Source: Desertivirga brevis (GTDB lineage Bacteria > Bacteroidota > Bacteroidia > Sphingobacteriales > Sphingobacteriaceae). Taken from it: a stretch of 64,000 bases of DNA. Each line of letters opens with the position of its first letter. The first letter of the stretch is position 1. The stretch is from the NCBI RefSeq assembly GCF_017355835.1, contig NZ_JAFEWF010000014.1:69952-133951 (forward strand), in the 5' to 3' direction. The notes under the pieces were generated by a model. It worked only from the letters and a program-made list of their open reading frames with translations. It was not told where the DNA came from and searched no databases. The position numbers were made by a program, and so were the translations under genes. This document shows, one piece after another, positions 17,486 through 26,479 of the stretch.

Positions 17486-19090
17486 TTAGTAGTTAGGATT
17501 TTGAGGATTTAAATTCGGATTAAGTGCAATTTCTGCTGCTGGTATCGGCCACAAATAATTCTTTGAAGCATCAAACTGGCGTCTTTCTGCACGTATATAC
17601 CCATTGTCAATGCCAGGATCGCCAAACCTTGCACCGTGTGCATATCCGTTTAAAACTACTTCAGCTATCTTCCACCTTCTGATGTCATCAGTTCTAAAAC
17701 CTTCCATAGCCAGCTCGCTTCTTCTTTCCCTTCTGATAGTTTCGGTCATGTTTGTATTTCCGGGATAGTTTAAGGCCTCCGCATTGGTAAAGCCAGCTCT
17801 TTGGCGCAGAGCCCTAATTGTTCTATTCCATACATCCTCGGTCATTTGTCCAAGGCTGTTCTTTGCTTCAGCATACATTAGTAAAACTTCGGCATAGCGG
17901 ATAAGATGAAGATTGAGGCCTGACCTGAATTGATTATCAACAGAAGTTCTGTCGAAATATTTATGCCAGTAATAACCTGTTACTGAACCTTGTCCGTTCG
18001 GGTTATACTCGTTCAAACCTGGTTGATTTGGATCAGAGCCTGGTCTAATATAGATGGTTTGAGTTGTTCCATTAGGGTTAACCCAATTATACCTATCATA
18101 GACAATGGTAGCAGTTAATCTCGGGTCGCGGTTAACATAAGGATTATTTTCATTGTAACCTGATCCAGGATCTTCTATATTCTTACCATTAAGTAGAATA
18201 TAGTTGTTAACAAGCTCCTGAGTAGGTGCCAGGTTATTTGTTCTTGCGCCAGCACTTCTGGGAGCAAAGTCAAAATATTCTGACCACGTTCTTTGGTTTG
18301 GCACATACTGAAGCGAAAGAATAGTTTCAGGATTATTTTTATTGACACCCAGATCATTGAATAAAGCAATATAACTTGGGTTTAATGAATAGGCTCCGTT
18401 TGTATTCTGATCATTCATCAGCTTCTCGCAGATTGCAGCTACTTCCGCCATTCTGTTACCTTCATAAAGCAATACCCTTGCCTGCAAGGCCAGAGCTGCA
18501 GCTTTTGTAATTCTGCCATTATCTGTTGCTTCTTTTTTGGGCAAGATTGTAGCAATCTCAGCTAATTCATCAACGATGAATTTTGCAACAGTTGCCCTCG
18601 GTGTTCTACCGATTGTTTGAGCCTGCTCGGGAGTGATATCAAAGTTTATCAGAGGAATATCTCCAAAAACTTTCATCAGGTTGAAATGATGAAATGCCCT
18701 GATAAAGCGGACCTCTGCTTTCATTCTATCTATTGTAGTAGAAGGAAGAGAGGTATTTTCGTCTACATGGGTAAGAAAAAGATTACAGGATTTGATGCCC
18801 GAATAATAATACCCCCAGTCGTTTAAGAACCCGGGATGGGCTGAATTGAAGCTACCACTTGCAACAATTTCCCTTGCTGAAACTGCGTTGTCAGACAGCG
18901 CTTCATTGTAGAAGTACAAGCCGCTGTTATACATCCCGCTATAATTATTATTTAACGCGTTCTCTACATTTTCGCTGAACTTCCAAAAGGTCAGATCAGA
19001 AAAACGGTCAGTAGGTGCAAGGTCCAATTTTTTACATCCGCCTGCTACCAATATAGGCAGTAGTAAAAGAAGATATTTTAAACGTTTCAT
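17486..19090 (-). CDS. SusD/RagB-family nutrient-binding lipoprotein
   Basis: The protein has 534 residues with lipobox VAGGC (C19), then the mature start KKLDLAPTDRFSD. SusD marks are the TPR-like helices RMKAEVRFIRAFHHFNLMK near 125-143 and the C-terminal IRRERRSELAMEGFR, DIRRW and KNYLWPIPAAEIALNPNL. It forms the lid of the SusC barrel and binds the oligosaccharide before import. It lies 20 bases after susC and 14 bases before susE, so the three are translated from one message. Confidence 0.97.
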   Translation of the reverse strand: MKRLKYLLLLLPILVAGGCKKLDLAPTDRFSDLTFWKFSENVENALNNNYSGMYNSGLYFYNEALSDNAVSAREIVASGSFNSAHPGFLNDWGYYYSGIKSCNLFLTHVDENTSLPSTTIDRMKAEVRFIRAFHHFNLMKVFGDIPLINFDITPEQAQTIGRTPRATVAKFIVDELAEIATILPKKEATDNGRITKAAALALQARVLLYEGNRMAEVAAICEKLMNDQNTNGAYSLNPSYIALFNDLGVNKNNPETILSLQYVPNQRTWSEYFDFAPRSAGARTNNLAPTQELVNNYILLNGKNIEDPGSGYNENNPYVNRDPRLTATIVYDRYNWVNPNGTTQTIYIRPGSDPNQPGLNEYNPNGQGSVTGYYWHKYFDRTSVDNQFRSGLNLHLIRYAEVLLMYAEAKNSLGQMTEDVWNRTIRALRQRAGFTNAEALNYPGNTNMTETIRRERRSELAMEGFRTDDIRRWKIAEVVLNGYAHGARFGDPGIDNGYIRAERRQFDASKNYLWPIPAAEIALNPNLNPQNPNY

Positions 19091-19110
19091 AATTGGTTCT
19101 TTAAATATTA

Positions 19111-22100
19111 TTAAAAAGTGATGTCAAGCCCGGCTCCATAGAAAATAGGCAGGGGATAATTACGCGCACTGTTTGATGAAGAGTTTAAAGCGACATTATT
19201 ACCAAACTCGGTGGTTTCAGGATCAATAAATTTCAGTTTAGTTAATGTAAGCAGGTTTTGCCCAATTAACGACACCCTTGCCCTGCGAACCCCAGCCTTT
19301 TGCGTAAGAGCCGAAGGAAGAGTATAACCGATATTTACGTTCTTTAAACGGGCATAAGCGCCGCTGAACCTATAAATATCTGAACCGTAACGCCAATTAT
19401 TGGTATTGGATGGAGACCCAATCGCTGCGAGTCTTGGGTACTTAGCATCAGTATTGGTTGGTGTCCAGAAGTCAGTTTGATTTTCATACATAGTAGCCCC
19501 GTAGTTGTAATGGAATGGCTCTACTTCTTCACCGCGTAAGAATAGGTCACGTTTTCCAACGCCCTGAATAAAGAATTGAAAGTCGAAACCTTTATAAGCA
19601 GCTCTATAGGTAAACCCAAATGTAAACCTTGGGAAAGGATTACCGAGTACCACCCTATCCTTCTCATCGATAAGTCCGTCACGGTTTTGATCCACGTATT
19701 TAAGATCACCCGGCCCAACATCCACACCTGCAGGTTTTGCATAGGTGTTCACATCATTTTCATTCTGAAAAAATCCGTCTGTTTTATATCCGAAATACTG
19801 GGTAATAGGTTCGCCAACACGCCTGATAAATGAGAATGCATCTGTGTTCGCTATTTGCTCTGTTACCCCACCTGTTAATTGCAGTAGCTTGTTATTATTG
19901 TCGGCCAAATTAAAGCTAAAGCTCTGTTTAAGATTCTTAGAGTTTACGGCATATGATAAAGTAGTTTCCCAACCCTGATTTCTCACTTTTGCGATGTTCT
20001 GATCAGGAGATCCTGCTCCAAACAACCTTGGTACATCTTGTCTTGATGCTAATATGTCGCGGGTTGTTTTATTGAAAAAGTCTAGCGAGAAATTCAATTT
20101 ATTATTGAAGAACCCTGCGTCGAAACCAAGATTGAAGGTTGCTGACTTTTCCCAGGTTAAATCAGGGTTTCCTAAATTATATCCGGCACCGCCAACAACT
20201 GTATTATTAAAGCCATAAGAATTCGGATAATTAAAATATGTTGTCTGATATTGATAAGCTGCTACCGACTGATTTCCCGTAATGCCATAGGAGGACCGCA
20301 GTTTCAATTGGTTTACTACTGATCTAACAGGGCTCATAAATTGCTCCTCCGTTAGCATCCACGATGCTCCGATGGAAGGAAAAAATCCTGCACGGTTACC
20401 TTTAGCAAATCTTGAAGCGATATCCTCACGGAACGTACTTTCTAAAAAGTACCTATTGTTGTATGAATAGGCCAATCTGCCGAAGAAAGAATTAATACTC
20501 CACTCATTTGTAGAGTTAATACTATTATTAGAATTTACAGGATCGATAATGGTACCGGTGGTAGGAGTTCCAAGCAATGGGTCCGTCAATGTCTTTTGCA
20601 GCTGGAAGCCTTTTGATTCGTAGGACTCATTGCTGGCTCCAAGGAGTACTCTAAAACTATTTAATTTCAGCGTTTTATTATACTCAGCGTACAATTGCGT
20701 GTTGATCAGCATATTCTTAAAGCTATTATCAAACACCGTACGATCATCTCCATATACTCCGCTAGGAAAGTTTTTTACCATTGTCCTTCTAAAATCTGCG
20801 GTATTCGCATTGATGGTTCCACCAAAAACACCTGTTAATTTTAGATCAGGAGTAATTGATAGAGAACCATTCAGGCTTCCAAACACCTGATCGTTATTGC
20901 TCAAGTATCGCCCACCCTGCTCAAGAACGCTTTTAACGTTGTACTGTGAAGCCACGGCATTAGTAAGGTAATTTCCATCTGCATCCTGAAAGCTGTAATT
21001 TAAAGGCACTCTGTCTGCATCTGCAAATATTACCCAATCGGCATTAGAGTGGGATTTGTTTTGCGACTTTACATAGTTTAAGATGGTATTTAATCTGAAC
21101 TTACCAACTTGAGAAGTTTGATTTAAACGAACGTTGTATTTCTTGTATCCGAAGTTTGGACCTACAAAGTTGCTCGCTTGCTCCTGGTAACCAGCCGAAA
21201 TAGCATAAGAACTGTTTTCCCCGCCTCCAGAAATAGAAATATTCTGATTTAGTTGAGGGGCATCCTGAAGGAGGGATTGTCTTTGCCAATCGCCATTACC
21301 TTGTGCTTTAAATTCCTGTAGCTGATCTGGCGTATAAATAGGAGCCAAACCTGAGTTGATCAAAGAGAGGTTTTTATAATACGCATTGTCCCAACTGCTT
21401 ACCTTTTTCAATCCAACATAAGCGTGCTGCGAACCGTAATTCCCGTTGTAGGAAACAGATGGCTTTTGGTTAAATTTACCGCTTTTGGTAGTAATTAAAA
21501 GTACTCCATTAGCAGCTCTTGAACCGTAGATTGCTGCAGAAACTGCATCTTTTAAAACTGAAACACTTGCAACGTCATTAGGATTTATCAAGTTGATATC
21601 TCCGCCTACAATTCCGTCGATAACGATTAAAGGAGTATTATCCCCAAGTGTTCCTAAACCCCTTATGTTCAGATTAACACCGCTTCCGGGATTAAAATTA
21701 TTTTGTTGAATGATAAGGTTAGGGGCCTCTCCCTGCAAGGATTGCAATAAGTTAACAGATGGCTTTGACTCGATGTCCTGAGCTTTGATCTGGCTTACAG
21801 CCCCAGTAAGTGTTGATCTGTTCTGTGTGCCGTAACCAACAACAACCACTTCTGAAAGCACGTTATTATCCGGCTTCAAGCTAATGTTTAGTACCCGGGA
21901 ATCGGTTACTGTTACCTGCTGACTGACATATCCTATAAAGGAAAATGTCAAGGTAACATTACCACCTGGCAGAGCTATCCGGAATTCCCCTTTCACATCT
22001 GATGTTGTTCCAGCAGTTGCGTCACTTCTGCGAATGGAAACACCAGGCAGAGGCTCACCCTTTTCATCTGTCACTTTTCCAGTGATGATGATATCCTGAC

Positions 22101-22257
22101 TCTTTGCTTCTGCGTTAAAATAAATACGGTTCTCAGCCTTTACCTCAGAGGGTAAGACTCCAATATAACCGGCTGCAGCAAGGCATACAGCGAAACACTG
22201 TCTTTTTCCAAGAGACATCCATGGCCGGAATTGGTTTGGTAAGTTTTTGTATTTCAT
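19111..22257 (-). CDS. SusC/RagA-family TonB-dependent receptor of the mannan locus (susC-2)
   Basis: The protein has 1048 residues. A positively charged start and hydrophobic segment (about 20-41, ending EVKA) act as the signal peptide. Residues 56-130 form the carboxypeptidase-regulatory-like domain and 135-250 the TonB plug with EVVVVGYGTQNRSTLTGAV. A long beta-barrel ends in IFYGAGLDITF with the terminal aromatic residue needed for outer-membrane insertion. With SusD it imports mannan oligosaccharides using TonB energy. It is 19 bases downstream of the sugar porter and 20 bases upstream of susD, placing outer- and inner-membrane transport in one operon. Confidence 0.97.
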   Translation of the reverse strand: MKYKNLPNQFRPWMSLGKRQCFAVCLAAAGYIGVLPSEVKAENRIYFNAEAKSQDIIITGKVTDEKGEPLPGVSIRRSDATAGTTSDVKGEFRIALPGGNVTLTFSFIGYVSQQVTVTDSRVLNISLKPDNNVLSEVVVVGYGTQNRSTLTGAVSQIKAQDIESKPSVNLLQSLQGEAPNLIIQQNNFNPGSGVNLNIRGLGTLGDNTPLIVIDGIVGGDINLINPNDVASVSVLKDAVSAAIYGSRAANGVLLITTKSGKFNQKPSVSYNGNYGSQHAYVGLKKVSSWDNAYYKNLSLINSGLAPIYTPDQLQEFKAQGNGDWQRQSLLQDAPQLNQNISISGGGENSSYAISAGYQEQASNFVGPNFGYKKYNVRLNQTSQVGKFRLNTILNYVKSQNKSHSNADWVIFADADRVPLNYSFQDADGNYLTNAVASQYNVKSVLEQGGRYLSNNDQVFGSLNGSLSITPDLKLTGVFGGTINANTADFRRTMVKNFPSGVYGDDRTVFDNSFKNMLINTQLYAEYNKTLKLNSFRVLLGASNESYESKGFQLQKTLTDPLLGTPTTGTIIDPVNSNNSINSTNEWSINSFFGRLAYSYNNRYFLESTFREDIASRFAKGNRAGFFPSIGASWMLTEEQFMSPVRSVVNQLKLRSSYGITGNQSVAAYQYQTTYFNYPNSYGFNNTVVGGAGYNLGNPDLTWEKSATFNLGFDAGFFNNKLNFSLDFFNKTTRDILASRQDVPRLFGAGSPDQNIAKVRNQGWETTLSYAVNSKNLKQSFSFNLADNNNKLLQLTGGVTEQIANTDAFSFIRRVGEPITQYFGYKTDGFFQNENDVNTYAKPAGVDVGPGDLKYVDQNRDGLIDEKDRVVLGNPFPRFTFGFTYRAAYKGFDFQFFIQGVGKRDLFLRGEEVEPFHYNYGATMYENQTDFWTPTNTDAKYPRLAAIGSPSNTNNWRYGSDIYRFSGAYARLKNVNIGYTLPSALTQKAGVRRARVSLIGQNLLTLTKLKFIDPETTEFGNNVALNSSSNSARNYPLPIFYGAGLDITF

Positions 22258-22276
22258 ATAATTGGTTTATTTAGTT

Positions 22277-23710
22277 CTAATTATTGCGGTTGGCGTTATA
22301 ACTTTCGGTCCAGTAGTTCTCGATATATTCAAGCGACTTCCCCTTGGTTTCGGGAATTAGTTTCCAGGTAAGCCACAGTGCGGGGGAACAGCATAAGGCA
22401 AATAACCAGAAGGTCCAGGATGCGCCAACGCCTTCCAGCATTACAGGCGTCAATTGCCCTACTATGAAGTTTCCGATCCAGAGTGACAGTGTTGCAAGGG
22501 CCATAGATTTCCCCCGGATTGCATTTGGAAATATTTCTCCGATCACAACCCAGCAAACCGGTCCAAACGAGAAGGCGAAACATGCGATAAAAGCCAGAAT
22601 GAAAATCAATATCCAGGGTCCGGATATGATGTTCAGGGCAAACAGACCTCCTATCAGGATTAGAGACAACACTGCTCCTGTTATACCAACATAAAGAAGC
22701 GGCCGCCGCCCCCATTTATCAACAGTAAAAATTGCAACAAACGTAAATACAACGTTTACCAGTCCGATCGTTACTTGTCCGCCTAAGGCATTATTCAAAG
22801 TAAATCCAGCTTCTTCCAGTATCCTTGGCCCGTAATATATTACGGCATTAATACCACAGATCTGCGAGAGAAAAGGTAGCAAAAGTCCAATCCAGAGTGC
22901 TTTCCTGTAAACAGGTTTGAATAACTCACTTAAAGACTCATTCCTACTTTCATCTTGTGATAAATCAAATTCTTGGATCTCTTCTTCGGCAACTTTTCTG
23001 CCATTTACCCTAACTAAAATGTCGGTAGCTTTTTGCCTTTGTCCCTTCAATAATAGCCATCTTGGCGATTCGGGCACCAGAAAGATACAGAGTAGGAATA
23101 TAGCCGCGGGAATGGCCCCAAGCCCCAGCATTGCCCGCCATACTTCCGCTGAAAAAATCTTGTTAAGTATTTGGCTTTCGAGATTTGGTGAGGTGTGACC
23201 GGCAAGGTAGGCATTTGAAAAGTAGGCGATCACTATACCAATAGTTAAGGCAAGCTGATATAAGGTTACCATCATTCCTCTGTATTGAGGGGGCGCAAAT
23301 TCAGAGATATACAGAGGAGAAACCATAGAAGCAACTCCAATACCTACCCCTCCAACTAACCGGAAGATGATCAACGTACTGAAGGAATCGGTAAGCATGC
23401 AGCCAATAGAGGAGGCAAGAAACAAAATTGCTGAAATAAGAAGAACAGGTTTCCTGCCATATTTATCGCTCAACCTGCCCGATAATACTACCCCAGCAAT
23501 ACAACCCAGCAGGGCGCAGCTAACAAACCAACCTTCACTAACTGCATTTAAATTGAAGTCGTTCTTTACAAGAGTAACAGTGCCGGAAATAACTGCTGTA
23601 TCAAATCCAAACAGGAATCCTCCAAGTGCAGCTACTGCACAGATCAGGTATAGAAAACCATTGCTTTTCTTTTCCATAACGTTGCTGGTTTCGTTGATTA
23701 AGGTGCTCAT
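22277..23710 (-). CDS. Major facilitator sugar porter (XylE/GLUT-like symporter)
   Basis: The protein has 477 residues and twelve predicted membrane helices. Sugar-porter motifs are GGFLFGFDTAVISG (30-43), SDKYGRKP (81-88), PESPRW (213-218), QICGINAVIYYGP (about 283-295) and the C-terminal PETKGKSLEYIE. It should carry a monosaccharide, most probably mannose, from periplasm to cytoplasm by proton symport. Its ATG overlaps the stop of the isomerase gene by four bases (ATGA), which supports this start and suggests translational coupling. It comes before susC-2 in the same operon. Confidence 0.93.
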   Translation of the reverse strand: MSTLINETSNVMEKKSNGFLYLICAVAALGGFLFGFDTAVISGTVTLVKNDFNLNAVSEGWFVSCALLGCIAGVVLSGRLSDKYGRKPVLLISAILFLASSIGCMLTDSFSTLIIFRLVGGVGIGVASMVSPLYISEFAPPQYRGMMVTLYQLALTIGIVIAYFSNAYLAGHTSPNLESQILNKIFSAEVWRAMLGLGAIPAAIFLLCIFLVPESPRWLLLKGQRQKATDILVRVNGRKVAEEEIQEFDLSQDESRNESLSELFKPVYRKALWIGLLLPFLSQICGINAVIYYGPRILEEAGFTLNNALGGQVTIGLVNVVFTFVAIFTVDKWGRRPLLYVGITGAVLSLILIGGLFALNIISGPWILIFILAFIACFAFSFGPVCWVVIGEIFPNAIRGKSMALATLSLWIGNFIVGQLTPVMLEGVGASWTFWLFALCCSPALWLTWKLIPETKGKSLEYIENYWTESYNANRNN

Positions 23711-25524
23711 TTCAAAAAGGCTTTAATCACTTTCGCTTTGCCTTCTCCCATGTTTATAAGCTCATAATTGGAGGTGGCGGCTGGGATAACAAAGGTTTCC
23801 GCATAGGCAAACACCTGGCTGGATCCATCGGAGGTTTTCACCATCACTGAAGAGCCTTCCACTAGCATCATTACATGGCAGCAATTATCTGTATTCACTG
23901 CCATAGAGCCGGCGAATTCAAGTCGGTGTACATCATAAAAATGGTCGGCATGGGTTGGTAGGTGGACGATCTGCCAATCAGCACCTTCTTCCAAAACGTA
24001 TTGCTTTGAGATCAGCTCTTGCTGAACCCGATCACCTTTTCTTTCGAAATCAAGGTTATTAAAGGCGTGGGCAATATTTATCGGGCGCGGTTTTCCCTCT
24101 AAATCCAGTCGTAGCCAATCGTACATTTTAAAAGTAAAAATGTAGGGGGTTGCACTAATTTCAAGCACAAGGTTGTCCTTACCAGAACTATGGACTGTTC
24201 CGTTTGGAATTAAAAACAGATCGTGCTTCTTTGCAGGATGGCATTGTACAAATTCCTCAATCTGAACTTCTTTACTTTGTGCCTGACTTGTTTCCAGAGC
24301 AGACCTAAACTCAGCAGCATCAATGTTTTCCTGAAATCCTAAGTACACCTTAGCATCTTCTTTGCAGTCCAAAATGTAATAGGTCTCATCCTGAGTGATA
24401 TTTTCTCCGAAAACCTCTTGTATATACTTTAATCTGGGATGCACCTGAATGGATAAGTTGCCACCATCAAACGTATCTAAGAAGTCGAAGCGAATGGGAA
24501 ATTCGTCTCCGAAAACCGGTGCATGTTTTCCTAATACCTTCGCCTGGTTGCTAAACATTAAGAAATCAAAAGAAACTTCGAGTAAATACCCTTCACTTTC
24601 AAAGACCAACCCATTTTCAGGGACGATCAGTTCAAATGACCAGGCATAATTAATCACATCTTTATTAAGGTTGTTAATGCGATCTTTAATCCATTGGCCT
24701 CCCCAGGCGCCTGGTTCAAACCAAGGTCTTACCCGAATCACCGATTGGCTAATTTTACTGAGACCCTCTACCAAAGCCTCTTTATACATCCAGTTAATAT
24801 CATCCCCCCACTGCCCGTCCGCAATAACTTTAATCCTCTCGAGAATACTTTTTTTGTGGTTATTCAAAAGCACCCAATCCACAAAATAAAAACGCTTATA
24901 CATACTGGTAGGCTCACTAGGAGATTCACAACCTAAATTGGTGATCGAGCCGGCACGCATTCTGAATTGAAGTTCGTTTTTGGGTAGGTCGACATAGATT
25001 ACAGGAGCGTCCCAGTTTACTAAAGCCGCACCGCAACCAATAACAATATTGATATCATAACCAGGTTTTGGCTGTATTTCGAGTAACTCCTGATTATAGA
25101 GGTTTGATAATTCGAAAGTGCACTTACTACCCCAAACAGAATCATCTGCTCCAAGAAAGGGCTTTACCAACTTCTCAATTTCATCGGCGGACTTAAAAAA
25201 GTCAGATGTTTTTGAGATGTTAATTGTTAATCCAGCATTACGGAAAAAATCTGTTAAACCGGTTACTACATCGTCCCAAAAAATCCCTGCGTAGCCGTCT
25301 ATAAGCACTTCGCGCTGCTCCATAATATATTGGGCAAGTCCCGCGTAGCCGTTAAATATCTTATTGTCTCCTAATGGGCAAAAGGGGTAGATGTTATAAT
25401 CTTCTTCTTCAGTTGAATAGGTTTCCAGCTTAACAGGCATAAGATATTGGGTCGACTTTCTACGACTAATATCTCCACGTTCTGACTCCAATATAGATCT
25501 TTCTGATTCGTTTATAGTATTCAT
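23707..25524 (-). CDS. manA: Class I mannose-6-phosphate isomerase with a long N-terminal extension
   Basis: The protein has 605 residues, against roughly 320-400 for ordinary class I enzymes. Residues about 265-605 are the isomerase: WFEPGAWGGQW at 268-278, then zinc ligands Q360 and H362 in SIQVHP, E380 in QDETYY and H445 in NGTVHS. It converts mannose-6-phosphate to fructose-6-phosphate, the last step of mannose use here. Residues 1-260 contain DGYAGIFWDDVV and IVIGCGAALVNWDAPVIYVD. They might derive from a nucleoside-kinase-like fold, but no Walker A motif is seen and I cannot assign a function. It is the first gene of the operon, divergent from the GntR gene across the TATGTAC sites, and overlaps the porter gene by four bases. 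Confidence 0.88.
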   Translation of the reverse strand: MNTINESERSILESERGDISRRKSTQYLMPVKLETYSTEEEDYNIYPFCPLGDNKIFNGYAGLAQYIMEQREVLIDGYAGIFWDDVVTGLTDFFRNAGLTINISKTSDFFKSADEIEKLVKPFLGADDSVWGSKCTFELSNLYNQELLEIQPKPGYDINIVIGCGAALVNWDAPVIYVDLPKNELQFRMRAGSITNLGCESPSEPTSMYKRFYFVDWVLLNNHKKSILERIKVIADGQWGDDINWMYKEALVEGLSKISQSVIRVRPWFEPGAWGGQWIKDRINNLNKDVINYAWSFELIVPENGLVFESEGYLLEVSFDFLMFSNQAKVLGKHAPVFGDEFPIRFDFLDTFDGGNLSIQVHPRLKYIQEVFGENITQDETYYILDCKEDAKVYLGFQENIDAAEFRSALETSQAQSKEVQIEEFVQCHPAKKHDLFLIPNGTVHSSGKDNLVLEISATPYIFTFKMYDWLRLDLEGKPRPINIAHAFNNLDFERKGDRVQQELISKQYVLEEGADWQIVHLPTHADHFYDVHRLEFAGSMAVNTDNCCHVMMLVEGSSVMVKTSDGSSQVFAYAETFVIPAATSNYELINMGEGKAKVIKAFLK

Positions 25525-25535
25525 TTTTAATATTG

Positions 25536-25545
25536 TATGTACATA
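25536..25545. promoter_or_regulatory. Palindrome TATGTACATA, candidate GntR operator for manA
   Basis: This is a perfect 10-bp palindrome 12 bases upstream of the manA ATG. A -7-like TATTTTG (minus strand, 25564-25570) would start transcription just before it, so bound repressor would sit at the transcript start. The core GTAC and related half-sites at 25627-25634 (TATGTACA) and 25682-25689 (TATGTACG) all fall in the gap next to the GntR gene. Confidence 0.5.
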
Positions 25546-25626
25546 TTTACTTTAAGGCAACAGCAAAATAGCATAATCCGGGATTTCTGGTTAGTTATCA
25601 ATGGAAAACGCTGCCTTAAGCGATGA

Positions 25627-25634
25627 TATGTACA
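25627..25634. promoter_or_regulatory. TATGTACA site in the gntR/manA gap
   Basis: This is a second copy of the TATGTAC element, 121 bases upstream of the GntR start codon and followed by ACATATA-like sequence. A third copy stands at 25682-25689. Repeated copies in a divergent promoter region suggest binding by the neighbouring regulator. Confidence 0.35.
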
Positions 25635-25747
25635 AACATATAAATTATGTATTGAAATATAAAAGGGATTTTTTAAAAAAATATGTACGGTCTTTTTGTA
25701 TCGACAAATTGATTGGGCAAGAAATAATTTTTAGTATTGTATTTTTT

Positions 25748-26479
25748 ATGAAGAACTCCATTGATCACAAAAGCCCTATCCCCCTTCATATACAGGCAGA
25801 AGCTGCATTAAGAGAGCTAATAGCCTCTGAAGAGTACAGGAACGGAAAGATATTGCCCAATGAGGTAGAGATGGCTAAACTTATGGCGATTTCACGTACG
25901 ACACTCCGGCAAGCAATAAATAAACTGGTGTTTGAGGGACTGTTAGTCAGGAAGAAACGGAAAGGAACGAAGGTTGCGGATAATGCAGTAAGCTCCAGGT
26001 CAAACAATTGGCTCAGCTTTTCTCAGGAAATGAAATTGAGAGGGATAACCATCAAGAATTTCGAGCTTCATGTTACATGGGTTTATCCAGACGAAAACTT
26101 AGCGAACTTTTTCGATATAGCACAAGACCGGCAGGTTTTAAAGATGGAGCGGGTCCGGGGAAGGCCGGAAGAACCTTTTGTGTATTTCGCTTCGTTCTTC
26201 CATCCCCGTATTGGTCTAACTGGAGATGAAGACTTTAAAAGACCATTGTATGAATTGCTTGAGCACGATTATTCTGTAATTGCAACTCTCTCGAAAGAGG
26301 AAATCAGTGCTAAAGGTGCCGATCAATTTATAGCTGATAAACTTAGAATTCCTGTTGATAGTCCTGTTCTACTGAGGAAAAGATTTGTTTTCGATCAGGG
26401 CGACAGACCTATTGAATATAATTTAGGCTATTACAAAGCCGGCAGTTTTGTATATACGGTTGAAAGCAGGAGAGAATGA
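25748..26479 (+). CDS. GntR-family transcriptional regulator with UTRA ligand domain (HutC subfamily)
   Basis: The protein has 243 residues from the ATG at 25748. The in-frame start at 25601 would add 49 residues encoded by the operator region, so it is not used. Residues 10-77 are the winged helix-turn-helix: PIPLHIQAEAALRELI, then AISRTTLRQAINKLVFEGLL. Residues about 95-238 form the UTRA domain that binds a small effector, with RGRPEEPFVYF and RKRFVFDQGDRPIEYNLGYY. In this subfamily the effector is often a sugar phosphate. As it is divergent from manA, mannose-6-phosphate or a mannan-derived phosphate is a plausible signal. Its stop overlaps the next gene's start by four bases. Confidence 0.9.
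   Translation: MKNSIDHKSPIPLHIQAEAALRELIASEEYRNGKILPNEVEMAKLMAISRTTLRQAINKLVFEGLLVRKKRKGTKVADNAVSSRSNNWLSFSQEMKLRGITIKNFELHVTWVYPDENLANFFDIAQDRQVLKMERVRGRPEEPFVYFASFFHPRIGLTGDEDFKRPLYELLEHDYSVIATLSKEEISAKGADQFIADKLRIPVDSPVLLRKRFVFDQGDRPIEYNLGYYKAGSFVYTVESRRE

Noticed and set aside
22329..22715. 128-codon frame in the sugar porter gene
   Set aside because: It is an out-of-frame shadow of a gene with intact motifs.
24711..24730. tRNA-like GGTTCAAACC segment
   Set aside because: It is inside the isomerase coding region and no cloverleaf can be built around it. No tRNA gene was seen in the window.
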